DNA of 64,000 nucleotides from Tenacibaculum pacificus. GTDB lineage: Bacteria; Bacteroidota; Bacteroidia; Flavobacteriales; Flavobacteriaceae. A program made the translations under genes and the position numbers. Positions 19,426-30,529 of this stretch are shown here, piece by piece. The notes under the pieces were generated by a model. That model saw only the letters and a list, made by a program, of their open reading frames with translations. It was not told where the DNA came from and made no database searches. Location: assembly GCF_027941775.1 (NCBI RefSeq), contig NZ_CP115917.1, positions 1,687,001 through 1,751,000 of the forward strand. The letters run 5' to 3'. Position 1 is the first letter of the stretch, and each line of letters begins with the position of its first letter.

Positions 19426-19881
19426 TTAGCTGTTGATACAACCTTTTACTGATTTTGTATTTAAATTATCTTGTACTTTTTTTATAACATTAATTACTTG
19501 TGCTATTTCTTCTTCTGATATATTTTCTTGTAAACATTTTGCAAAACTTTTCATAATAGGAAATGTTTCATCAAATAATTCAATTCCTTTTTTGGTTAAA
19601 TGAATATTATTAATTCGTTTATCTGATTCTGAAGGAACTCTTGCAACAAGATTTTTCTTTTGCATTGTATTAATTAAACGAGTTAAAGATGTTTTATCTC
19701 TACCTGTTAAAAAAGCCAACTCTTGTTGTGGTACTCCATTTTTATGTCTTAATCTTTTTAGTACGATAAACTGTATTTTTGTAAGATGTATATTTTTTTC
19801 AAAAAAAAGATCTTGAATATGATTATCTATCATTTTCATTGTTTTTCCTAACCAAGGAGCTAATGTATTTTCGAAATCCAT
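19426..19881 (-). CDS. MarR-family transcriptional regulator of the efflux operon
   Basis: The protein has 151 residues from ATG 19881. An in-frame GTG at 19902 would be longer but overlaps the apparent -7 promoter box, so I prefer the ATG, which also gives the usual M-D-F-E-N-T-L-A-P-W-L-G start. The winged helix is clear (P-Q-Q-E-L-A-F-L-T-G-R-D-K-T-S-L-T-R-L-I, then S-D-K-R-I-N-N-I-H-L-T). It heads the adaptor, pump and channel genes. A long perfect palindrome just upstream is its likely operator, so it is probably an autorepressor relieved by a small ligand. Confidence 0.9.
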   Translation of the reverse strand: MDFENTLAPWLGKTMKMIDNHIQDLFFEKNIHLTKIQFIVLKRLRHKNGVPQQELAFLTGRDKTSLTRLINTMQKKNLVARVPSESDKRINNIHLTKKGIELFDETFPIMKSFAKCLQENISEEEIAQVINVIKKVQDNLNTKSVKGCINS

Positions 19882-19901
19882 TTTAATTTTAATATTAGAC
19901 A

Positions 19902-19909
19902 CAAAAATA
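19902..19909 (-). promoter_or_regulatory. -7 box of the marR-efflux operon
   Basis: On the minus strand this reads TATTTTTG, matching TAnnTTTG, 20 bases before the ATG at 19881. Confidence 0.55.
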
Positions 19910-19922
19910 GTACAAAAGACTA

Positions 19923-19946
19923 AAATAGTTGCATATGCAACTATTT
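19923..19946. promoter_or_regulatory. Palindromic MarR-type operator
   Basis: A perfect 24-bp palindrome centred on GTTGCATATGCAAC lies 14 bases upstream of the marR -7 box, where bound protein would cover the -33 region. The size and TTGC/GCAA half-sites suit MarR dimers. Confidence 0.7.
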
Positions 19947-19954
19947 ATTTTTAA

Positions 19955-19988
19955 GAAAAAAAAGCCTATCATTTCTGATAGACTTTTA
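19955..19988 (-). terminator. Terminator of carB
   Basis: On the minus strand AAAGTCTATCA pairs with TGATAGGCTTT (one wobble), followed by a T-rich tract, just after the carB stop codon. Confidence 0.7.
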
Positions 19989-20009
19989 ATTTTGTATTAA
20001 AATTTTATA

Positions 20010-22862
20010 TTACTTAGTTAAGTACATTTTACGTCTTGAATATAAGTCATAAAATTGATCATCTTTTAAATCATCAATAAATAAAATACTTTCACCTGTC
20101 GATTTCATTTCAGGTCCTAATTGTTTGTTTACATTCGGGAACTTATTGAATGAAAATACTGGTTGCTTTATTGCATAACCATCTAATTGAGGGTTAAAAT
20201 CAAAATCTGTAACTTTCTTTTCACCTAACATTACCTTAGTTGCATAGTTTACATAAGGTTGTTTGTAAGCTTTTGCAATAAAAGGAACTGTACGTGATGC
20301 TCTTGGATTTGCTTCAATAATATAAACGATATCATCTTTAATAGCAAACTGAACATTTATTAAACCAACTGTTTTTAACTCTAAAGCAATTGTTTTAGTA
20401 TGATCTTTTATTTGTTGGATAACTAAATCACCTAAATTAAAGGCTGGTAATGTTGCATTTGAATCTCCAGAGTGAACTCCACAAGGCTCAATATGTTCCA
20501 TAATACCAATTATTTGAACATTTTCACCGTCACAAATTGCATCAGCTTCCGCTTCAATTGCTCCGTCTAAATAATGATCTAATAATAATTTATTACCAGG
20601 CATTCTTCTTAATAAATCAACAACGTGTTCTATTAATTCTTCTTTATTGATAACAATTTTCATTCCTTGCCCTCCTAATACATAAGAAGGTCTTACTAAA
20701 ATTGGGAAATCTAATTTATCAGCTAAAACTAAAGCTTCGTCAGCAGTTTCAGCAATTCCAAATTCAGGAAATGGAATTTTATTTCTCACTAAAAGATCAG
20801 AAAAACTTCCTCTATCTTCTGCTAAATCTAAGGCTTCAAAACTAGTACCTAAAATTTTGATTCCGTATTTAGTTAATTTTTCAGCTAACTTTAAAGCAGT
20901 TTGTCCACCTAACTGAACAATAACTCCTTCTGGTTTTTCATGCTTGATGATGTCATAAATATGTTCCCAAAAAACAGGCTCAAAATATAATTTATCAGCA
21001 GTATCAAAATCTGTAGAAACCGTTTCAGGATTACAGTTAATCATAATAGTTTCGTAACCACATTCCGCAGCTGCTAAAATACCATGAACACAACAGTAAT
21101 CAAATTCAATTCCTTGCCCAATACGGTTTGGTCCTGAACCTAAAACTATAATTTTCTTTTTTGCTGTAACTTCACTTTCGTTTGCAATAACTGTAACACC
21201 TTCTTTAGTTACAATATCACTTTCAAAAGTTGAATAATAATAAGGAGTTTTTGCTTTAAATTCAGCAGCACAAGTATCAACTAACTTGTAAACTCTGTTG
21301 ATATTTAATTCCTCTCTTTTGCTATATACTTCACTTTCTAAACAACCTAACATATGAGCAATCTGACGATCTCCATATCCTTTTTGTTTTGCTTCAAGTA
21401 ATAAATCTCTATCAAGATTTGCTACTGTATTCTTAGAAATTTCTTTTTCTATTTCGTGTAATTCTTCATATTGCTTTAAGAACCACATATCAATTTGAGT
21501 AATTTCGTGGATTTTACTCAACGGAATTCCCATTTTAATAGCATCATAAATAATAAAAACTCTATCCCAAGAAGCGTATGTTAACTTCTCAATAATTTCA
21601 TCGTAGTTTTTATTTTCTTTTCCATCAGCTCCTAAACCGTTACGTTTAATTTCTAATGATTGTGTTGCCTTGTGTAATGCTTCTTGGAATGAACGTCCAA
21701 TACCCATAACCTCACCAACAGATTTCATTTGTAAACCTAAAGTTCTGTCAGAACCTTCAAATTTATCAAAGTTCCATCTAGGGATTTTCACGATTACATA
21801 ATCTAACGTTGGCTCAAATAAAGCTGATGTAGATTTTGTAATTTGATTATCTAATTCATCTAAATGATACCCTAAGGCTAATTTAGCAGCAATTTTTGCA
21901 ATAGGATACCCTGTTGCTTTACTTGCTAATGCTGATGAACGAGATACACGAGGATTAATTTCAATAGCAATGATGTCTTCTTTTTCATCTGGAGAAATAG
22001 CAAACTGTACATTACATCCTCCTGCAAAATCACCAATATTACGCATCATATGGATTGCCATATCACGCATTTTTTGGAATGTTTTATCAGAAAGTGTCAT
22101 TGCTGGAGCTACTGTAATAGAATCTCCTGTATGAATTCCAATAGGATCCATATTTTCAATAGAACAAATAATAACTACATTATCATTTGCATCTCTAAGT
22201 AATTCTAATTCATATTCTTTCCAGCCAATAAGAGCTTTATCAATCATCACCTCATGAATAGGAGAAACCTCTAATCCACGAGTTAATAAATCATCAAAAT
22301 CTTCTTCTTTATAAACAAAAGAAGCTCCTTCTCCACCCAAAGTAAATGAAGCTCTAATAATTAAAGGAAAACCAAATTCTTGTGCAATTTCTTTACCTTT
22401 TAAGAAAGAAGTCGCTGTTGCTTGAGGCGCCATTGGAATACCAATATCTAACATCAAGTTTCTAAACTTTTCACGGTCTTCGGTAATATTAATAGCGTCG
22501 ATATTAACACCAATAATTTCTACACCAAAATCTTTCCAAATACCTTTTTCATCAGCTTCAATACATAAATTTAATGCAGTTTGCCCACCCATTGTTGGTA
22601 AAACAGCATCAATTTGAGGATGATCTTTTAATATCTGAATTAACGACTTTGTATTTAAAGGTAAAAGATATACATGATCAGCCATTGAAGGATCTGTCAT
22701 GATTGTTGCCGGATTTGAATTGATTAAAACAGTTTCAATTCCGTCTTCACGTAAAGAACGCAAAGCTTGAGTTCCAGAATAATCAAATTCACAGGCTTGT
22801 CCAATAACAATTGGTCCTGATCCGATTATTAAAATAGATTTAAGGTTTTGATTTTTAGGCAT
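20010..22862 (-). CDS. carB: Carbamoyl-phosphate synthase large subunit, no MGS domain
   Basis: The 950-residue protein makes carbamoyl phosphate for pyrimidines and arginine with CarA. Two ATP-grasp halves are seen: the first starts I-L-I-I-G-S-G-P-I-V-I-G-Q-A-C-E-F-D-Y-S-G and the second I-V-L-G-S-G-P-N-R-I-G-Q-G-I-E-F-D-Y-C. Substrate blocks include I-A-I-E-I-N-P-R-V-S-R-S-S-A-L-A and Y-I-I-E-A-N-P-R-A-S-R-T. It stops at S-R-R-K-M-Y-L-T-K, about 120 residues short of the E. coli enzyme, so the allosteric MGS-like domain that binds UMP and ornithine is missing. carA is not in the window. rpmH lies upstream on the same strand. Confidence 0.95.
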   Translation of the reverse strand: MPKNQNLKSILIIGSGPIVIGQACEFDYSGTQALRSLREDGIETVLINSNPATIMTDPSMADHVYLLPLNTKSLIQILKDHPQIDAVLPTMGGQTALNLCIEADEKGIWKDFGVEIIGVNIDAINITEDREKFRNLMLDIGIPMAPQATATSFLKGKEIAQEFGFPLIIRASFTLGGEGASFVYKEEDFDDLLTRGLEVSPIHEVMIDKALIGWKEYELELLRDANDNVVIICSIENMDPIGIHTGDSITVAPAMTLSDKTFQKMRDMAIHMMRNIGDFAGGCNVQFAISPDEKEDIIAIEINPRVSRSSALASKATGYPIAKIAAKLALGYHLDELDNQITKSTSALFEPTLDYVIVKIPRWNFDKFEGSDRTLGLQMKSVGEVMGIGRSFQEALHKATQSLEIKRNGLGADGKENKNYDEIIEKLTYASWDRVFIIYDAIKMGIPLSKIHEITQIDMWFLKQYEELHEIEKEISKNTVANLDRDLLLEAKQKGYGDRQIAHMLGCLESEVYSKREELNINRVYKLVDTCAAEFKAKTPYYYSTFESDIVTKEGVTVIANESEVTAKKKIIVLGSGPNRIGQGIEFDYCCVHGILAAAECGYETIMINCNPETVSTDFDTADKLYFEPVFWEHIYDIIKHEKPEGVIVQLGGQTALKLAEKLTKYGIKILGTSFEALDLAEDRGSFSDLLVRNKIPFPEFGIAETADEALVLADKLDFPILVRPSYVLGGQGMKIVINKEELIEHVVDLLRRMPGNKLLLDHYLDGAIEAEADAICDGENVQIIGIMEHIEPCGVHSGDSNATLPAFNLGDLVIQQIKDHTKTIALELKTVGLINVQFAIKDDIVYIIEANPRASRTVPFIAKAYKQPYVNYATKVMLGEKKVTDFDFNPQLDGYAIKQPVFSFNKFPNVNKQLGPEMKSTGESILFIDDLKDDQFYDLYSRRKMYLTK

Positions 22863-22924
22863 TTTCAGTAGGTATTGTATGTTGTTGTATCGTTTTATCT
22901 CTAAAACATAATTTTTTTATGCAT

Positions 22925-22956
22925 AAAAAAAGTGTTACTAAAAAAATAGTAACACC
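22925..22956 (-). terminator. Terminator of rpmH
   Basis: On the minus strand GTGTTACTA and TAGTAACAC form a 9-bp hairpin followed by a T7 run, 25 bases after the rpmH stop codon. Confidence 0.8.
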
Positions 22957-22980
22957 TAATATATTAACAGTTGTTAATCA

Positions 22981-23142
22981 TTATTTCTTTGGTCTTGGAG
23001 CAGAAGATACACTTAAATTCTTTCTTCCTTTAGCTCTTCTTCTAGCTAATACTTTACGTCCATTAGCAGATGCCATTCTTTCTCTGAAACCGTGTTTGTT
23101 TCTTCTTTTTCTCTTCGATGGTTGGTAAGTTCTTTTCGGCAT
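22981..23142 (-). CDS. rpmH: 50S ribosomal protein L34
   Basis: The small gene encodes 53 residues: [23 protein letters not shown], then [15 protein letters not shown]. This is the full invariant L34 core, a highly basic large-subunit protein. The C-terminal [10 protein letters not shown] tail is common in this phylum. It is not next to rnpA/yidD/yidC or dnaA as in many other bacteria. It has its own terminator before carB. Confidence 0.97.
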   Translation of the reverse strand: MPKRTYQPSKRKRRNKHGFRERMASANGRKVLARRRAKGRKNLSVSSAPRPKK

Positions 23143-23321
23143 TATGTATGTTTTTAAAAATGGTCTTTAATTCAATGTTGCTTTTGTGAAATTCCGTCTG
23201 CTAAAAGCGTGGGCAAATATACAATAGTTTTTTTGTATTACAAATACTCCTATGTTTTTTTTGAAATATTTTTCAACTTTACAAAAATACGCATTTTTTA
23301 TGTATTTTTTTCACTTTTTTA

Positions 23322-24984
<1,663 letters not shown>

Positions 24985-24988
24985 ATTT

Positions 24989-25023
24989 AAAATCCTGTAA
25001 TTTTTAATTACAGGATTTTTTTT
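24989..25023 (+). terminator. Terminator of pyrG
   Basis: AAAATCCTGTAATT pairs perfectly with its complement around a 3-base loop, followed by a T run, directly after the pyrG stop. Confidence 0.88.
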
Positions 25024-25171
25024 CAACAAGTTGGAATACTATTTGAACTATTAGATTTATAAAAATTAACAATCGTAAAACCATATAAAACAAATTGGTT
25101 TTACTTAATTTGGCTACTTTTTTATCTTAAGTAATAAAAAAAATGACAAATTGACATTATAACACATATCA

Positions 25172-27041
25172 ATGGAAGAAAAAAAATTTGATATAAAATC
25201 ATTCGTAGGAATGCTTTTATTAGGAGGAATACTACTTTGGTGGATGAACACTCGTAAACCTGAAGTTACTCCTGAAACAACAACTCAAACAGCACAGGTT
25301 TCTGATGCTTTAACAAGTCAAAACAATATTTCTCGAACAATTTTAAATGATTCATTACAGAAAATTGCTTTAAAAAATCAATTAGGGGCTTTTGCTTATG
25401 GTGCTTCAACGGCTAAAACTGGAGTTACTTCTATAGAAAATGACCTTGTTAAATTAACAATTGATAATAAAGGTGGACAAATTACTGAAGCTTTACTTAA
25501 AAACTTCAAAACCTACGATTCACTTCCTTTATTTTTGATAAAAGATAAAAATGCTTCTTTTAATATTAACTTCGGAACTACTGATAATCGTATTTTAAAT
25601 ACGAAAGATTTATTATTTGTGCCTACTTTAACTAAAAATGGAGATACGCAAATACTTTCTATGAAATTGAAAGTATCAGAAAATCAATTTTTAGAATATC
25701 GTTACGAAATCAAAAAAGATGATTACCGTGTTGATTTTGCTGTTCGTTCACAAGGATTAAGCACTGTAATAAACAGCTCTCAAACAGTTAATTTAGATTG
25801 GAATTTAAAAGGTTTTAGACATTGAAAAAAGTTTAAAAACTGAAAATCAATATTCATCTTATTATTACAAAGCTGATAATGAAGTTGATTATTTACAAAT
25901 GAATGATGATGAAATTGTAAATGATGTAAATTGGGTTGCTTATAAACAACACTTTTTCTCAACTATTTTATCTTCAGATACTCCTTTTAAAGATGCTACA
26001 TTAAAATCTGTTGATTTTACTGGTGAAGAAAAAGATAAAATTTTCACTAAAACATACGGTTTAAAAACGCCTTTAGCTTTAACAAATGGAGAATTAAATT
26101 ATAATATGCAATGGTTTTACGGACCTACAAACTATAATTTATTAAAAACATATGAAGGAACTAGTTTAAATGAAATTGCCGATTTAGGTTGGGGGATTTT
26201 TGGTTTCTTAAACCGTACTGTATTTTACCCTGTTTTTAACTTATTAAAAGGTTTTATTGGTAATTTTGGATTGATTATTATTCTAATGACAATAGTTGTT
26301 CGTATTATTATGTCGCCAGTACTTTATAAGTCATATTTATCGAGTGCAAAAATGAAGGTAATTCGTCCAGAAATGGAAGAAATCAACAAGAAATTCCCAG
26401 GAAAAGAAAACGCAATGAAACGCCAACAAGAAACCATGGCGGTACAACGAAAAGCTGGTGTAAGTATGATGTCTGGTTGTATTCCTGCATTATTACAAAT
26501 GCCTGTATTCTTTGCGTTATTTAAGTTTTTCCCTACAAATATAGATTTTAGACAAAAAACATTCTTATGGGCAAATGATTTATCATCATATGACATGATT
26601 TATCAATTACCTTTTAGTATTCCTTTTTATGGAGATCATATTAGTTTATTCCCAATTTTAGCATCTGTTGCTATTTTCTTTTACATGAGAATGAACCAAA
26701 ATCAGCAAGCAAATATGCAAGCTCCAACGCAAGAAGGAATGCCTGATATGCAAAAAATGATGAAGTATATGATTTACTTCTCTCCTCTTATGATGTTATT
26801 TTTCTTTAATAACTATGCTAGTGGATTAAGTTTATATTACTTTATATCAAACTTACTTACTATTGTAATTATGTTAGTTATTAAAAACTTTGTAATTGAT
26901 GAAGATAAAATTCATGCAAAAATTCAAGAGAATAAAAAGAAGCCAGAAAAAGCTAAGAGTAAATTCCGTGAGCGTTTAGATAGCGCTATGAAACAAGCTC
27001 AAGAGCAACAAGCAGCTCAACAAAAAGCTAAGAAAAAATAA
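25172..27041 (+). CDS. yidC: Membrane protein insertase YidC, frame broken by one inserted base
   Basis: Two frames together encode the whole 622-residue insertase. The first (25172-25825) holds the N-terminal membrane anchor and the periplasmic beta domain, and ends C-A-T then TGA at 25823. Removing one T at 25822-25823 gives R-H-E-K-S-L-K and continues through Y-Y-Y-K-A-D-N-E. The second part has the five-helix core, including G-L-I-I-I-L-M-T-I-V-V-R, M-K-V-I-R-P-E-M and C-I-P-A-L-L-Q-M-P-V-F, with a basic tail. YidC is normally essential, so the break is more likely a sequence error or recoded than a real loss. The site is CATTGAA. Confidence 0.92.
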
Positions 27042-27070
27042 TATTTTTTCCTATTATAATTACAATACTT

Positions 27071-27097
27071 AAAAGGTCGCTAAATGCGACCTTTTTT
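27071..27097 (+). terminator. Terminator of yidC
   Basis: AAAAGGTCGC and GCGACCTTTT flank TAAAT, followed by T residues, 29 bases after the yidC stop. Confidence 0.85.
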
Positions 27098-27179
27098 ATT
27101 TAACATTTTTTTAACAAACTACTTTTAAACCTTTAAATAATTTAGTTGTCTTATCAAAATCTAATCAATTAAATACGCA

Positions 27180-29639
27180 ATGAAAAAACTTATTCTAATT
27201 GTTATTTTTATGCTTTCAGTTTCAATTCAAGCACAAAGACCAACAAGAAATCGAGGTAATATCCCCAAAATAACCTTAACAGGAAAAATTATAGAATCTA
27301 ATACTAAGCAACCTTTAGAATACGCAACTTTAGTACTCACACATAAACGAAGCAAACGTATTTCTGGAGGAATAACAGATGCAAAAGGAAACTTTTCTAT
27401 TGAAGTTCCTAAAGGATTTTATGAAATTAAAGTAGAATTTATTGGATTTAAAACTAAAAATCTATCAAACAAAAAACTAATAAAAAACACCAACTTAGGT
27501 ACTATTACGCTTTCTGAAGATGCTGAAAAATTAAATGAAGTTGAAATTATTGCTGAAAAATCAACAGTAGAAATGCGTTTAGACAAAAAGATTTATAACG
27601 TTGGTAAAGATATGACCGTAAAAGGCGGAACTGCTTCGGATGTTTTAGACAATGTACCATCAGTAAATGTAGATGCTGAAGGTGCTGTTAGCTTACGTGG
27701 AAACGAAAACGTTCGTATTTTAATTGATGGAAAACCCTCTGCTTTAGTTGGATTAACAGGTACAGATGCCTTGCGTAATTTACCTGCTGATGCAATAGAA
27801 AAAGTAGAAGTAATAACAGCGCCGTCTGCACGTTATGATGCTGAAGGAACTGCGGGTATTTTAAATATCATCCTTAGAAAAGGAAAAATTACAGGTTTTA
27901 ACGGTTCATTAAATATTACGGCAGGTAATCCTGATTTACTACGAATTGCACCAAACTTAAATTATCGCACCAAAAAATTCAACTTATTTTCTAATTTTGG
28001 TTATTCTTACCGAAAAGGTCCAGGAAATTCAAAAACAACATTTTCTTATTTAAAAAATGGTATTTTAGATAGCACACAAATAGAAGATAGAACTTTTGAT
28101 AGAAAAAACAAAAACTTCAATGCCTCTATTGGTTTAGAATATTATATCAACAAAAAAAGTTCTATAACAGGTAATTTTGTCTATCGAAAATCTGATGGAG
28201 ATGATGTTGCTACTAATTTGACAGACAGGTTTTTATTTAATGATTTTTCACAGCCTTTATTAAACGAAACTCGTATAGAAAATGAACAAGAAGATGGTAC
28301 TGACAAGCAATACTCAATAAATTACACAAATAAATTAAATGATGACGGGCAAAAACTAACCATCGATTTACAATATGGAGATAGCCAAGAAACTGAAAAA
28401 TCACCAGTTACTGTAAATGGTGTTTTATCTGAATTAAATTCACAAATAACAAGCTCTAAAGAAAAATTACTTCAAATAGATTATGTCTTACCTATCGGAG
28501 AAAACAGTCAGTTTGAAATTGGACACAAAGCAACTTATCAAGATTTAAGTTCTGATTTTAAAGTAAATATTTTAGATTCAGAAGATGATTTTGACCCATC
28601 AAATGCCATAACTTTTAAACAAAATGTATTTGCTTTTTATTCGCAATATGGGAGTAAAATAAATAAATTCTCGTATCTTTTAGGCTTACGTACCGAAATT
28701 ACAGATATTGATTTAAACGTATTAACTACAAATCAAGAATCAACAAAAAAATACACAGAATGGTTTCCAACAGTAAATCTTGGCTACGAATTAAACGACA
28801 ATGAAAACCTAACTTTAGGCTATAGCAAACGTTTAAGAAGACCACGTCATTGGCTATTAAATCCGTTTGAAACCAGAAGTTCTGCAACTAGTGTATTTAG
28901 AGGAAACCCCGATTTAAACCCAACATTTACAAACTCTTTGGATTTAGGTTATAACACCAAAATCAGAAAATTTAATTTAGGAGCTTCTATATATTATCAA
29001 CATTCAACGGATATTGTTCAAGCGGTATCAGTTATAGAAGAAAGAGATGGAAATAATGTTTTTGTACGTCAGCCAGTAAATTTAAATGACGAAAAACGCT
29101 ACGGATTCGAATTTACAAGTAATTATAATCCTACAAAAAAAGTACGTTTATCAGCAAGTTTTAATTATTATAAATTTAATACCGATGCTTTTTCACATAC
29201 TTACACCTCGCAAGATGGCTCAAAAATTGTTACAAATTTAGCCGAAGTAAACGAAAATAGTTGGTTTGCTCGTTTTAATTCACAAATCACACTTCCTGGA
29301 AAAATAGGTTGGCAAACACGCCTTATCTATCGTGGTCCAAGAAATAGTGCGCAAAGCGATAGAGAAGGAATGTTTATGACAAACCTATCTTTTAGTAAAG
29401 ATATTTTAAAAGATAAAGCTTCTTTAGTTTTAAATGTCAGTGATTTATTCAATTCTCGTAAACGTGAAAGTATTACGTATTATGGCAATAGAGAAAATCC
29501 ATCAACAATAGCAGACGGAACTTTTCAATGGCGTGAACGTCAAATATCATTAAGTTTTACGTATCGTTTTAATCAAAAGAAAAAAAGAGAAAAACCATCT
29601 GGTCAAAATAATGGAGGTGGCTCAGAATTTAGCGGATAA
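27180..29639 (+). CDS. Outer-membrane beta-barrel protein with CarboxypepD-like domain (TonB-receptor-like)
   Basis: The 819-residue protein has a signal peptide ending S-I-Q-A-Q and a carboxypeptidase-regulatory-like domain at about residues 32-115 (L-T-G-K-I-I-E-S-N-T-K-Q-P-L-E-Y-A-T). A plug-like region follows (G-G-T-A-S-D-V-L-D-N-V-P-S-V and N-V-R-I-L-I-D-G-K-P-S-A-L-V-G), then a barrel. This is the OMP_b-brl_3 family of Bacteroidota. The last 20 residues (K-K-K-R-E-K-P-S-G-Q-N-N-G-G-G) are an unusual hydrophilic tail. The ligand is unknown. A small secreted protein gene follows. Confidence 0.88.
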   Translation: MKKLILIVIFMLSVSIQAQRPTRNRGNIPKITLTGKIIESNTKQPLEYATLVLTHKRSKRISGGITDAKGNFSIEVPKGFYEIKVEFIGFKTKNLSNKKLIKNTNLGTITLSEDAEKLNEVEIIAEKSTVEMRLDKKIYNVGKDMTVKGGTASDVLDNVPSVNVDAEGAVSLRGNENVRILIDGKPSALVGLTGTDALRNLPADAIEKVEVITAPSARYDAEGTAGILNIILRKGKITGFNGSLNITAGNPDLLRIAPNLNYRTKKFNLFSNFGYSYRKGPGNSKTTFSYLKNGILDSTQIEDRTFDRKNKNFNASIGLEYYINKKSSITGNFVYRKSDGDDVATNLTDRFLFNDFSQPLLNETRIENEQEDGTDKQYSINYTNKLNDDGQKLTIDLQYGDSQETEKSPVTVNGVLSELNSQITSSKEKLLQIDYVLPIGENSQFEIGHKATYQDLSSDFKVNILDSEDDFDPSNAITFKQNVFAFYSQYGSKINKFSYLLGLRTEITDIDLNVLTTNQESTKKYTEWFPTVNLGYELNDNENLTLGYSKRLRRPRHWLLNPFETRSSATSVFRGNPDLNPTFTNSLDLGYNTKIRKFNLGASIYYQHSTDIVQAVSVIEERDGNNVFVRQPVNLNDEKRYGFEFTSNYNPTKKVRLSASFNYYKFNTDAFSHTYTSQDGSKIVTNLAEVNENSWFARFNSQITLPGKIGWQTRLIYRGPRNSAQSDREGMFMTNLSFSKDILKDKASLVLNVSDLFNSRKRESITYYGNRENPSTIADGTFQWRERQISLSFTYRFNQKKKREKPSGQNNGGGSEFSG

Positions 29640-29645
29640 TTATTT

Positions 29646-29743
29646 GGGCGTTCGAGCGGGCTTTCATTACTCGCTTTTTAGTTTCGGTGCAAAAAAAGCA
29701 CCGAAACTAAAAGAGCTCAAACATGCCATTCAATCCCTAACGC
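29646..29743. repeat. Nested palindromic intergenic element
   Basis: The 98-base element begins GGGCGTT and ends CTAACGC, so GCGTT and AACGC can pair as an outer stem. Inside is a perfect 15-bp stem (TTTTAGTTTCGGTGC, 29676-29690) with an A7 loop and its complement (29698-29712). Its composition is much more GC-rich than the surroundings. It resembles a palindromic repeat I recall as widespread between genes in Flavobacteriia (GGGCGTT ... AATCCCTAACGC). It may be a REP-like element or form an RNA structure; which is not settled here. Confidence 0.6.
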
Positions 29744-29768
29744 AATTACATCTTAGAATTAAAATTTT

Positions 29769-30161
29769 ATGTATAAATTAATAATTATAAGTTTATTAAT
29801 AATAAGCTTTACAGGAAATATAGTAGCACAAAAAAATAATGAAAAAATAATTGATAAAAAATTAGAAAAAGTTCAAGAAAAACTAAAAATCGATAATATT
29901 CAATTATTAATAATAAAAGAAGTTGTTTTAAAATATAACAATCAAAAAACAGCACTTCATCAGCAAGAAATACCTGATCAAGAAAAAAGAATTCAAATTA
30001 AAGAGTTAAATTTAAAGCAAGAAAAAGAACTACAAGCCTTTTTAGATAAAGAACAACTTGTTGAGTTTAATAAAATAATGAAAGAACAAAAAAAAGAACG
30101 CAAAAAAAGTCGTCCTTCAAAAGGTTCAGGAAATAGAAGAGGAAAACGAAACTCTTTTTAA
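29769..30161 (+). CDS. Small secreted basic protein of unknown function
   Basis: The 130-residue protein has a signal peptide (I-I-I-S-L-L-I-I-S-F-T-G-N-I-V-A-Q). It continues as one highly charged, probably helical region rich in Lys, Glu and Gln, and ends in a basic tail (S-R-P-S-K-G-S-G-N-R-R-G-K-R-N-S-F). The layout recalls small periplasmic helical proteins such as the Spy/CpxP group, but no L-T-x-x-Q motif is seen and I do not assign a family. It follows the outer-membrane protein gene and has its own terminator. Confidence 0.7.
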   Translation: MYKLIIISLLIISFTGNIVAQKNNEKIIDKKLEKVQEKLKIDNIQLLIIKEVVLKYNNQKTALHQQEIPDQEKRIQIKELNLKQEKELQAFLDKEQLVEFNKIMKEQKKERKKSRPSKGSGNRRGKRNSF

Positions 30162-30166
30162 AACAG

Positions 30167-30193
30167 AAAGGCTCGCTAAATGCGAGCCTTTTG
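30167..30193 (+). terminator. Hairpin terminator
   Basis: AAAGGCTCGC and GCGAGCCTTT flank TAAAT. It can serve the secreted-protein gene and, in reverse, the small membrane-protein gene. Confidence 0.8.
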
Positions 30194-30209
30194 TATGTTT
30201 TATAAAAGC

Positions 30210-30383
30210 CTAGTTACCTTGAGCGGCTTTTTTAGCGTCTCTTTTTAATTTCAAGTTTTCTAAAATTGTTCCACCAATCCAATAAGGAACAACAAATGTT
30301 AATAAGAAAATTAACAACCAAAAACCAGTTGTAAAAATAAACATGAATAATACTAATCCTGAAAATTGTGAAAAATCTAACAT
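30210..30383 (-). CDS. 57-residue single-pass membrane protein
   Basis: This short gene runs from ATG 30383 to TAG 30210: M-L-D-F-S-Q-F-S-G-L, a hydrophobic stretch (residues about 10-40, including F-W-L-L-I-F-L-L-T-F-V-V-P-Y-W-I-G), then a charged tail L-K-R-D-A-K-K-A-A-Q-G-N. The clean membrane-plus-basic-tail layout, own strand and terminator support a real gene. No family is recognised. It is divergent from fumC. Confidence 0.6.
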   Translation of the reverse strand: MLDFSQFSGLVLFMFIFTTGFWLLIFLLTFVVPYWIGGTILENLKLKRDAKKAAQGN

Positions 30384-30484
30384 TTGTTTTCTGTTAATAA
30401 TTGTTATAATGCAAAATTAGAACTATTTTTCTTTTCATCCAATAAAATCTCCTAAAAATCGCTACTAAAACCTATAAGAATTTG

Positions 30485-30492
30485 TAATTTTG
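30485..30492 (+). promoter_or_regulatory. Candidate -7 box of fumC (TAATTTTG)
   Basis: The box matches TAnnTTTG and lies 37 bases before the fumC ATG. No clear -33 element is seen. Confidence 0.45.
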
Positions 30493-30529
30493 ACTTTAGT
30501 TAACTTATATTCTTTTAAATCATTTTAAA

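Noticed and set aside
22919..23128. Plus-strand 69-codon frame over the rpmH locus
   Set aside because: It is the antisense shadow of the clear L34 gene and its terminator.
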